Shown here one piece after another: positions 44,836 to 52,039 of a stretch of DNA of 64,000 nucleotides. Source of the DNA: Mycobacterium simiae. GTDB lineage: Bacteria > Actinomycetota > Actinomycetes > Mycobacteriales > Mycobacteriaceae. The DNA lies in contig NZ_AP022568.1 of the NCBI RefSeq assembly GCF_010727605.1, positions 2,418,001 through 2,482,000 on the forward strand, written 5' to 3'. The position numbers were made by a program, and so were the translations under genes. Numbering within the stretch: the first letter of the stretch is position 1; each line of letters starts with the position of its first letter. The notes below the pieces were generated by a model. The model was not told where the DNA came from, made no database searches, and saw nothing but the letters and a program-made list of their open reading frames with translations.

Positions 44836-45837
44836 ATGGCCGGCCCAGAAGGTGACGCGACGACCGCGGATAAACCGGCGCGGCCCACCAACGCCGATGT
44901 TGCGCGGTTGGCCAGCGTGTCGACGGCGACGGTCAGCTATGTGTTGAACAACGCCGAGGGCCGTCGCATCTCGGCTGGCACCCGGGAGGCGGTTCGCCGT
45001 GCCGCGGACCTGCTTGGCTACCGACCCAATCTCGCCGCGCGCAACCTCGCGCGCGGACGCAGCGGTGTGGTCCTGTACGTGGTGCCGCAAGTCGCGGTGG
45101 GCGAGATGCCGATGCTGGCCGGCAGCCGGATGACCACCGAACTGGCCCAGCGCGGGTTGTTACAGGTGCAGATTTTCGAGACCGACGACGATCAGCATGT
45201 CGTCGACGCGATCAAGAACCTCGATCCGGTTGCGGTGATGAGCCTGTTCCCGCTCAGTAGCGCGGCTTCGGACGTGGTGCAGTCAGCCGGCATCCCGACC
45301 ATCGAGATCGGCACCCTGCCCGCCCTCGGCGATCCGCGCCTGTCCATCGGAGAGCTGCGGATCGCACACCTCGTCTCCCGAGGCCACCGACGGATCGCGT
45401 TCGCCTACACCGGAATCCAGCGATGGCGGCGGCTGGGCGACTATTGGTACCACGGCCTGCTCCGCGCGGCGAAGGCGCGCGACCTACCACCGTTGGCCGT
45501 GGGCGAGGTGACGGTGGACAACGCCGCAGAAACGGTGCGGAAGTGGGTGAGCGCCGGCGTGACGGCCGTGTGCGCCCAAAGCGACGACATCGCCTGCCTG
45601 GTGCTGCATGGGATTCACGAAGCGGGCCTACGCTGCCCGCGCGACCTTGCGGTCATCGGCGTCGACGCCAGCCCGATGGGGTTGGTGAGCAGTCCCCCGT
45701 TGACCACCGTGCAATTCGATCCGCGCGCCGTCGCCGATATCGCCCTCGCGGCGCTCTTCGAACGAATCGGGTATCGCAGCGCGCCATTCGGCGAACCGTC
45801 CGGTATCGGTCGCCTCATCGTGCGGGCCTCGACATAA
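44836..45837 (+). CDS. LacI-family transcriptional regulator
   Basis: The 333-residue protein has a LacI helix-turn-helix, TNADVARLASVSTATVSYVL, and the hinge ISAGTREAVRRAADLLGYRPN with NLARGRS. A periplasmic-binding-like effector domain follows (LVSRGHRRIAFAYTGIQRW, CAQSDDIACLVLHGIHE, DLAVIGVDASPMGL). It is divergent from the amidohydrolase operon and probably controls it. LacI proteins usually sense sugars, but mycobacterial members beside CoA-transferase genes may sense other small molecules. Confidence 0.93.
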   Translation: MAGPEGDATTADKPARPTNADVARLASVSTATVSYVLNNAEGRRISAGTREAVRRAADLLGYRPNLAARNLARGRSGVVLYVVPQVAVGEMPMLAGSRMTTELAQRGLLQVQIFETDDDQHVVDAIKNLDPVAVMSLFPLSSAASDVVQSAGIPTIEIGTLPALGDPRLSIGELRIAHLVSRGHRRIAFAYTGIQRWRRLGDYWYHGLLRAAKARDLPPLAVGEVTVDNAAETVRKWVSAGVTAVCAQSDDIACLVLHGIHEAGLRCPRDLAVIGVDASPMGLVSSPPLTTVQFDPRAVADIALAALFERIGYRSAPFGEPSGIGRLIVRAST

Positions 45838-45855
45838 GCGAGACCTGAGCAAGAC

Positions 45856-46449
45856 CTAGGCGATGGTGATTGCCGCCAATCCGCGGCGTACCCGATCGGG
45901 CAGCGATCCCCCGTCGCGCAGCCAGTCGTCCAGCGCGAGGCGGACCGCCGCCATCGCCAGCGCCCCGATTAATCGCGGTCTCGGATCATGTTGTGCGGCA
46001 CCGCCAATCCGCGGAGCGATGAGCTCAGCGATCGCCGCCTCGTAGCGCACGTAGATCCGTAACGTCCAGGCGTCCAGGGTCTCCGAGGAGCGAGTCAGGG
46101 TGGCCAATTCGCGCACCTGTTCCTCGATCTCGCCGAATCCCCGCCCGAGATCAGCGAAAGCGCCGGCGACGGCATCCACGGCGCTGCGTCCCGGCGGTTG
46201 GGCGGCCAGCGCGGCGGTGATCCGGTCCAGCCAGTGCTTGTTCATGCCCTCAGCGACGGCGTCTTCCTTGGAGTTGAAGTAGCGAAAGAACGTCGCCCGA
46301 CTGATCGCGGCCGTTTCGGCTATGTCATCCACGGTCGCACCGGCCAAGCCGCGACTGATCACCAGTTGGGCGGCGGCCTGGGCGATGCGTTGACGCGTCG
46401 CGGTCCGTTTTTGCCCCGCGACGGATATCGACGTGGATGACACAGACAT
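45856..46449 (-). CDS. TetR-family transcriptional regulator
   Basis: The 197-residue TetR has TRQRIAQAAAQLVISRGLAG followed by ATVDDIAETAAISRATFFRY and FNSKEDAV. The C-terminal domain ends RPRLIGALAMAAVRLALDDW, as in many MftR-like mycobacterial TetR proteins. It is convergent with the LacI gene and divergent from the acetamidase-type gene, which makes that gene a likely target. The 94 bp upstream of its start at 46449 contain no long palindrome that I could see. Confidence 0.92.
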   Translation of the reverse strand: MSVSSTSISVAGQKRTATRQRIAQAAAQLVISRGLAGATVDDIAETAAISRATFFRYFNSKEDAVAEGMNKHWLDRITAALAAQPPGRSAVDAVAGAFADLGRGFGEIEEQVRELATLTRSSETLDAWTLRIYVRYEAAIAELIAPRIGGAAQHDPRPRLIGALAMAAVRLALDDWLRDGGSLPDRVRRGLAAITIA

Positions 46450-46543
46450 CTGCCCACCATATCCGTGCCGGCCGGACCGGCGCCCGAGTCCACGAAATCG
46501 GCCCGCTGGCCGCCGAACTCAACAGGTAACGTGCGCCACCATC

Positions 46544-46663
46544 ATGAAATCGAATGGCCGCCATCACGAATTCCTATTGGCCCTGGCGATTCACGACTGC
46601 AAGGCTCCGTGGAGCACGTCGAGTGATTGGACGTCGAGCGATTGGACAAGCCGGAGATCGTCA
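46544..46663 (+). other. In-frame leader segment (candidate short peptide or N-terminal extension) before the acetamidase
   Basis: From an ATG at 46544 the frame reads MKSNGRHHEFLLALAIHDCK and on without a stop into the acetamidase ATG at 46664. The segment shares HHEFxLxL, CKxP and a following MDxS start with a separate frame at 55214-55480, so it is probably meaningful. It is either an N-terminal extension of the enzyme or a conserved leader. No clear ribosome site precedes the 46544 ATG. Confidence 0.45.
46617..46646. repeat. 15-bp tandem duplication in the acetamidase leader
   Basis: CGTCGAGTGATTGGA (46617-46631) is repeated as CGTCGAGCGATTGGA (46632-46646), with one mismatch. In the acetamidase frame it encodes a repeated SSDWT pentapeptide. 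The related segment at 55214 lacks the extra unit, so this is a recent in-frame duplication. Confidence 0.85.
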
Positions 46664-47989
46664 ATGGACCAGAGTTTCACGCAGAGCGCACATGACACCA
46701 TCGTCGAAGGGGTCGGCCGGCCCGATTTCGACAAGGCGGTTGCGGCGCTGCGAGGCGGTGTCGGCGTGGTCGGTGCGGCCGGTCCAGCGCCGGCCGCTGC
46801 GGGTGCGGTCCGGGTACTGCAGCCGGGCGAGGGGCCCGTCGCGGGCAAGCACTACCTGCAGTCCACCCCGGACCGGGTGCTGTGGGGCTATGTCCCCAAC
46901 GTCCATGCCACGCCGGTGCTGCAGATGAAGTCGGGTGAAACCATCACCATCGACGCTGTCTCCCATGAAGGCATCCTCGAGGACCAAGGGCGCGACCCCG
47001 TCGCGTACTTCGGATCAAAGGGTGTTTCGCAGGCCGATGTGCTGGTCGACGCCATCGCCATCGCGGCAGAATATCGGCGCACCCCAAGGGATTTCGATAA
47101 GGACGGACCGCACGTGGTGACCGGTCCGGTATTCGTCGAAGGCGCGCAGCCCGGAGATGTGCTCAAGATCGAGACACTGGAGGCGACACCGCGGGTGCCC
47201 TACGGCGTCGTCTCCAGCCGGCACGGCAAGGGCGCGTTGGCCAAGACCGCCGAGGGGAAGGCCCCCGCCGGAATCACCCTCGACGAGGTCATGCCCCCGG
47301 TAAGTCAGGACCGTCGACCCAACCCGGACCCCACGAAATACGGCCACGTCTGCACCTTCACCGCTATCGAGGACGGCCGGGGCGTCATGCGCTACCGGAG
47401 CGCGGCCGTCCGATTTCCGCTCAACCCATTCATGGGCATGATGGGTGTCGCGTTCTCGCAAGATCCCGATCTCACTGCGGCAAGCGCCAATTCGGTGCCA
47501 CCCACGCTGGGTGGCGGCAATATCGACATTCGACTGCTGAACATCGGCTCGACCTTCTACCTCCCCGTGTTCGCCGAGGGCGCGCTGTTCTATGTTGGCG
47601 ACCCGCACCACGCGATGGGCGACGGTGAGGTCGCCTTGACCGCGATGGAGGGATCGCTGCGCGGCACGTTCCGGCTCACCGTGTGCAAACCGGGATCCGG
47701 CGACGCTCCGTCGGTGGCCTACCGCTACCCCTTCGGCGAGACCGCCGATCTCTGGGTGCCGATCGGGCTTTCCAGCCCCGACGCCGGGCGCGACGGACAG
47801 CCCGCCGACCTCGACGTGGCGATGCGCCGCGCGGTCGTCAATGCGCTGGACTTCCTGGAGACCGACAAGGGCATGGATCGCGCGACGGCATACGCGTACC
47901 TGTCCGCCGCCGCGGACTTCACCATTTCCCAGGTCGTCGACCGCACCGTCGGCGTGCATGGACAGATCGCCAAGTCACACTTCGAGTGA
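46664..47989 (+). CDS. Acetamidase/formamidase family protein
   Basis: The roughly 441-residue protein matches the acetamidase/formamidase fold: VLWGYVPNVHATPVLQMKSG near the N-terminus, then TIDAVSHEG, PHVVTGPVFVEGAQPGDVLK, FNPFMGMMGVA-like LNPFMGMMGVAFSQ, and GGNIDIRLLNIGSTFYLPVF with ALFYVGDPHHAMGDGE. These hydrolases release ammonia from short amides. The ATG at 46664 has GGAG 8 bp upstream; an in-frame ATG at 46544 would add 40 residues. It is divergent from the TetR gene at 46449. Its association with lipid genes suggests an amide-bearing catabolite (inference). Confidence 0.9.
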   Translation: MDQSFTQSAHDTIVEGVGRPDFDKAVAALRGGVGVVGAAGPAPAAAGAVRVLQPGEGPVAGKHYLQSTPDRVLWGYVPNVHATPVLQMKSGETITIDAVSHEGILEDQGRDPVAYFGSKGVSQADVLVDAIAIAAEYRRTPRDFDKDGPHVVTGPVFVEGAQPGDVLKIETLEATPRVPYGVVSSRHGKGALAKTAEGKAPAGITLDEVMPPVSQDRRPNPDPTKYGHVCTFTAIEDGRGVMRYRSAAVRFPLNPFMGMMGVAFSQDPDLTAASANSVPPTLGGGNIDIRLLNIGSTFYLPVFAEGALFYVGDPHHAMGDGEVALTAMEGSLRGTFRLTVCKPGSGDAPSVAYRYPFGETADLWVPIGLSSPDAGRDGQPADLDVAMRRAVVNALDFLETDKGMDRATAYAYLSAAADFTISQVVDRTVGVHGQIAKSHFE

Positions 47990-48051
47990 TCGCGGGTTCC
48001 GTCGACCCGATCCGATCAAAACGGTGTGTACCGGCCGCCGCCGCCCTAACA

Positions 48052-48066
48052 TGAGACTATGTCTCA
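48052..48066. promoter_or_regulatory. Palindrome overlapping the DUF1214 start codon
   Basis: TGAGAC (48052-48057) and GTCTCA (48061-48066) are perfect arms around TAT. The ATG of the DUF1214 gene (48059-48061) lies inside. Many TetR-type repressors use GAGAC/GTCTC half-sites, and a protein bound here would block transcription or initiation. The nearby TetR at 45856-46449 is one candidate. Confidence 0.4.
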
Positions 48067-49180
48067 CAATCTGGCGACGGCGCCGGCGGGTGAACTCGCG
48101 CCGCAGTCGCGCGCCGCGTGGCAGTTCTTCCAGCAGATGATCAGCGACGTCACCACGATCGTGACCGAAGACGCCGAATCCGAGCGCGAGCTGCTTGAAG
48201 GCCTGCGGGTGATCGCCCGGGTCTCGTCGCTGTGCGCGCAGATGGCCGTCGAGGCCGACACCGCCCGCCCCGCATTCTTCGACATGTGCTCGGACACCAG
48301 GATGATCGGGGGGCCCAACCCCGACGGCAACTACTTGCTGGCGATGATCCGCGGAGACCGCCGCTACCGGATCACCGGCACCCGCGGCACGACCGCCTAT
48401 CTCGGAGTTCAGATCCTGGCCGGCACCGGTCTGACGCCGCGGCGGATGTCGAACTATGTCCGCGACGCCGACCTCGAGCTGGACTCCGGCCGATTCGCGC
48501 TGGTGCTGTCGGCCGACCAGCCCGTCGAGCGCCCAGATCTTCAAGGCGCGCAATGGGTCCAGATCCCCCACGACGCCTCTTCGATCGTGGTCCGCGAGTA
48601 CATCGGCGATCGCGACGCCGAACGTCCGGCCACCCTGCAGATCGAGGCACTCGATCCCGACCCGGTCGGCGTGCTCTACGACGGCGAACTCGCCGAGCAG
48701 TTCACCGCAATGGCGTGGTCGCTGATGAAACTCACCACGCTGCACCGCACCATCAAGCCCGAGTTGCTGCAGAAACCCAACACGTTATTCACCGCCGAGG
48801 CGGCCGATCTCGGTGCGGCCGACACCACCCCGGACAATCTGTACATGTTGGGTACTTTTTCACTCGAGCCCGATCAAGCGCTGGTGCTCGACATCGCGCC
48901 GCCGGACACCCGGTACTGGAACGTCACGCTGGAAAGCATCTGGCACGAATGCCTGGAGCCGCGCCGGCGACACAGCTCGGTGACCAATCGCGCCATAGCG
49001 CCCGACGCCGATGGTCGGGTGCAGATCGCGATCTCGGCACAGGACTTCGGGTTTGGGCACTGGCTGGACACCGGCGGTCGGCACCGCGGCTTCGTGGTGC
49101 TGCGCTGGCTGGACAATCCCAGCCCGCCCGATGTCAGCGTTTCGGTGCACTCAACCCGCGAAGGCAACGCAGGCGCATGA
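48059..49180 (+). CDS. DUF1214-domain protein
   Basis: The 373-residue protein has the DUF1214-type C-terminal domain: APPDTRYWNVTLESIWHECL, then RVQIAISAQDFGFGHWLDTG and FVVLRWLDNPSP. An N-terminal part contains MIGGPNPDGNYLLAMIRGDR and YRITGTRGTTAYLGVQILAG. This family occurs in catabolic clusters of mycobacteria and related actinomycetes; its function is unknown. It ends in an ATGA overlap with the sulfotransferase gene, so the two are cotranslated and may act together. Confidence 0.85.
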   Translation: MSHNLATAPAGELAPQSRAAWQFFQQMISDVTTIVTEDAESERELLEGLRVIARVSSLCAQMAVEADTARPAFFDMCSDTRMIGGPNPDGNYLLAMIRGDRRYRITGTRGTTAYLGVQILAGTGLTPRRMSNYVRDADLELDSGRFALVLSADQPVERPDLQGAQWVQIPHDASSIVVREYIGDRDAERPATLQIEALDPDPVGVLYDGELAEQFTAMAWSLMKLTTLHRTIKPELLQKPNTLFTAEAADLGAADTTPDNLYMLGTFSLEPDQALVLDIAPPDTRYWNVTLESIWHECLEPRRRHSSVTNRAIAPDADGRVQIAISAQDFGFGHWLDTGGRHRGFVVLRWLDNPSPPDVSVSVHSTREGNAGA

Positions 49181-50349
49181 CGCTCGAGCAACGGTTCGAC
49201 CCGGACGCCCTCATCGCGCTCGCCTGCGAGCGGGCGGGTAGCGACGACTTCGGCGATGAGGGCTGGCGGCCCGGACTGGAGCGGGTCGCCGACGGTTTGG
49301 TCAACGAGGCGCGGCTGTCGCCGATCGGTGTGGAGATCGCGCACCTGGACCTGCTGCGCGCTCTGACCAACCGGCTCGGGGTGATCGCATGGCGCAAGGA
49401 TCATCCCGAGATCGCCGCTAAGCCCATCACATCGCCGATCTTCATCGTCGGACAGCCCCGCACCGGCACGACGATCCTCTACGACTTGCTGGCCCAGGAC
49501 CCCGACCTGCGCGCCCCGCTGACCTGGGAGGTCGACGCGCCCTGTCCGGTACCGCAGCCCGAGACCTATCACATCGATCCACGCATCGCGCAGGCCCAGG
49601 CCAGCATCGAGATGTCCGAGCAGATCGTCCCCGGGTTCTTGAAGTTTCATCCCATGGGCGCTCTCGTCGGCCAGGAGTGCGTGCGCATCACGGCCAGCGA
49701 CTTCACCAGCATGATCTTCTCGGTGCAGTACCGCCTGCCGAGCTACTCCCGCTGGCTGCTGTACGACGCGGACCACACTGGCGCCTACCGTTTCCACCGA
49801 ATCTTCTTGCAACACTTACAGTCCGGCGTTGCCGGACAGTGGCTGCTGAAATCACCGGCACATCTGTGGCAGCTCGACAAACTGATCGCCGAATACCCTG
49901 ACGCATTGATCGTGCAGACGCATCGCGATCCGCTCAACGTCATCTCGTCGATCGCCGCCCTGACGCATCACTTGCGGCGAATGGGCAGCGACGAGTCGAA
50001 CATCGCCGAATGCGCGGCACAGTCCTACGAGGAGATCGTGGTGGGGCTCGAACGCGGAATGGCTTGGCGCGACAGCGCGATCGCGGCCGCCGACCGGATG
50101 GTCGACGTTCAGTTCGCCGATTTCATGCAAAACCCGTGGACCACGATCGCCGGGATCTACCACAAACTGGGCCGACAATTGCGTCCGGAGACCGAGCAGA
50201 AGATGCGCGACTTTCTCGCCGCACACCCCGGCGATGGCGGCCGCGGCCGCTACACCTGGTCGGACACCGGCTTGGACGCGGCAGAAGTGCGAGAGCGGGT
50301 GCGTGCCTACCGGCAGCGCTACCACGTGCCGACCGAAGAGGTGCGCTAA
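49177..50349 (+). CDS. Sulfotransferase family protein
   Basis: The 390-residue protein has the PAPS-binding loop SPIFIVGQPRTGTTILYDLL and a downstream QWLLKSPAHLWQLDKLIAEY with QTHRDPLNVISSIAALT, the 3'-phosphate-binding element of mycobacterial Stf-like enzymes. It should transfer sulfate from PAPS to a lipid or sterol hydroxyl. The ATG at 49177 overlaps the DUF1214 stop; the frame remains open far upstream but that part is antisense shadow. The close coupling to DUF1214 is common in related actinomycetes. Confidence 0.9.
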   Translation: MTLEQRFDPDALIALACERAGSDDFGDEGWRPGLERVADGLVNEARLSPIGVEIAHLDLLRALTNRLGVIAWRKDHPEIAAKPITSPIFIVGQPRTGTTILYDLLAQDPDLRAPLTWEVDAPCPVPQPETYHIDPRIAQAQASIEMSEQIVPGFLKFHPMGALVGQECVRITASDFTSMIFSVQYRLPSYSRWLLYDADHTGAYRFHRIFLQHLQSGVAGQWLLKSPAHLWQLDKLIAEYPDALIVQTHRDPLNVISSIAALTHHLRRMGSDESNIAECAAQSYEEIVVGLERGMAWRDSAIAAADRMVDVQFADFMQNPWTTIAGIYHKLGRQLRPETEQKMRDFLAAHPGDGGRGRYTWSDTGLDAAEVRERVRAYRQRYHVPTEEVR

Positions 50350-50392
50350 GCGTTAGCTGCTCTGGCCGAGCGGCGCCCCGGCAGTCGACGTG

Positions 50393-50806
50393 CTACTGCG
50401 GGGCGGGCTCGTAGCGCAGCATCGTCACCTCGTGCTCGGGATAGTCGAAGAACGCCGGGCGTACCCGCATGCCGACGCGCAGGTCGCCCGGGTCGACGTT
50501 GACCATCTCCGTGGAAAACTTTGGGCCCTCGTCCCATTGGACGATCGCCAACAGCTGGGGAACGGCATCGGCAAAGTGTGGGCTGACCGGCCGGCGTGCC
50601 ACGGTGAACGAGTACAGCGTTCCCAGGCCCGATATCTCGCGCCACTGCAGGTCGTCGGCCAGGGTGCGCGGTGCGCGCACGCGGGGGTAGAACACGTAGG
50701 CGTTCGACGACGGCGAGTACTGGATGACGATCCGACGCTGGGCCAGCGCGTCCCAAAACGGCGCGGTGGTAGGGGTTTTGACAGGCATCGGGCGCTCGAA
50801 GTTCAT
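50393..50806 (-). CDS. DUF35 OB-fold protein, partner of the second thiolase
   Basis: The 137-residue DUF35-type protein has the OB-fold signature SGLGTLYSFTVARRPVSPHF, VPQLLAIVQWDEGPK and LRVGMRVRPAFF. Unlike the DUF35 protein at 38971 it has no CxxC zinc ribbon; that position reads YSPSSNAYVFYPRVR, so it has lost the metal site but kept the CoA-binding fold. It follows the thiolase by 3 bp on the same strand and probably forms a complex with it. It is convergent with the sulfotransferase gene. Confidence 0.87.
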   Translation of the reverse strand: MNFERPMPVKTPTTAPFWDALAQRRIVIQYSPSSNAYVFYPRVRAPRTLADDLQWREISGLGTLYSFTVARRPVSPHFADAVPQLLAIVQWDEGPKFSTEMVNVDPGDLRVGMRVRPAFFDYPEHEVTMLRYEPAPQ

Positions 50807-50809
50807 CGG

Positions 50810-52018
50810 TCAGTCTCCCTGCAGGATGAGGGTCGTCTGCTCGGACAGAATGCCGCCGTTGCCGGACACGAAGGCACGGTTGCAGTCGGCGACCTGCGCC
50901 GCGCCGGCGCGGCCCATGATCTGACGGGTGGCGTCACACACGTGGTGCATGCCGCCCGCGAGGCCGGCTTGACCGAAACCAAGCTGACCGCCGGCGGTGT
51001 TGAGGGGAAAGTCGCCCCGGAATGTCAGGTCGTGGTTGGCGACGAATTCCATGCCGCTGCCCTTCGTGCAGAATCCTGCGTCTTCCAGCGACAGCAGCAC
51101 GGTGATCGTGTAGCAGTCATAGATCGAGACCATGTCCATCTGATCGCGGGTCAGGCCGGTCATGGCGAAGGCGGTGTCGGCGGCGGCCGCAATGGGTGTG
51201 GTCAGCAGGTCTTCGGCGTAGGTCGGCGTCTTGAACGGCACGTGTTCGCCAAAACCCTTGATCCACACCGGCCGATGGCGCGATCGCTTGGCCAGCTCGG
51301 CGCTGGCGACCACCACCGCGGCGCCGCCAACACACGGCATGACGATCTCCAGCATGTGCAGCGGATCGGCGATCACCGGGCTGGCCAGCACGTCTTCGAC
51401 GGTGAGCGGCTTGTCTTTCCAGATCGCCCCGTCGGTGTGATTGGCGTTGGTGCGCGTATCCACGACGATCTTGGCCATCGCCCGCTCGTCGTACCCATAG
51501 ATCGCCGCATACCGCTGGGCCACTTGGCCGTACGGCCCGTTTTGGCCGAGGTTGCCGTAGGGGATCTCGAATTCTGCTTGCGGCGAGCCGTATTGATTGC
51601 TCGAGGAGCCGAAGAACATCGCGTCGACCATCGGGCGCGGCTTTTGCTTCGACGACGGCGTGATGTAGCGGGCCGGCAGTGCGCACAGCACGGCGTCGCA
51701 GATTCCCAGTTCGACGGCCGCGGCTGCCCGCCACACCATCGCCGCGGCGCTGGCTCCGCCGAGGTCCACATGCTCGGCGAATCGCGCTCCTATGCCCAGG
51801 TATTCGGCAATGGTGGACGGAACGAAGATCTCCGACTCCGCCAGGTGCGAGGCGACGATGCCGTTGACGACCTCGCCCGGCAGGCCCGCATCGGCCAGTG
51901 CGGCGGCGGACAGCTCGGCCCATTGCTCGAGGGCAAAGGGAGCCGGCGAGGCCTTGCTCAGTCGTTCCGGTGGCAGCTCGACATATCCGACGATCGCGGC
52001 TTCACCGCGTAATCCCAT
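50810..52018 (-). CDS. SCP2/Ltp-type thiolase-fold protein (second copy)
   Basis: The 402-residue protein is thiolase-fold, with the Ltp-type segment VSIYDCYTITVLLSLEDAGF where thiolases have their second active-site region, and VSGNGGILSEQTTLIL as the C-terminal glycine loop. A Cys lies at AVLCALPAR, near where the nucleophile is expected, but the surrounding GGxCxG consensus is absent. A thiolase or retro-aldolase reaction on a CoA-bound substrate is likely. It sits between the double FadE and its DUF35 partner in a tight leftward operon. Confidence 0.87.
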   Translation of the reverse strand: MGLRGEAAIVGYVELPPERLSKASPAPFALEQWAELSAAALADAGLPGEVVNGIVASHLAESEIFVPSTIAEYLGIGARFAEHVDLGGASAAAMVWRAAAAVELGICDAVLCALPARYITPSSKQKPRPMVDAMFFGSSSNQYGSPQAEFEIPYGNLGQNGPYGQVAQRYAAIYGYDERAMAKIVVDTRTNANHTDGAIWKDKPLTVEDVLASPVIADPLHMLEIVMPCVGGAAVVVASAELAKRSRHRPVWIKGFGEHVPFKTPTYAEDLLTTPIAAAADTAFAMTGLTRDQMDMVSIYDCYTITVLLSLEDAGFCTKGSGMEFVANHDLTFRGDFPLNTAGGQLGFGQAGLAGGMHHVCDATRQIMGRAGAAQVADCNRAFVSGNGGILSEQTTLILQGD

Positions 52019-52039
52019 GGTGCGTCCTTGTTTTCGTGG

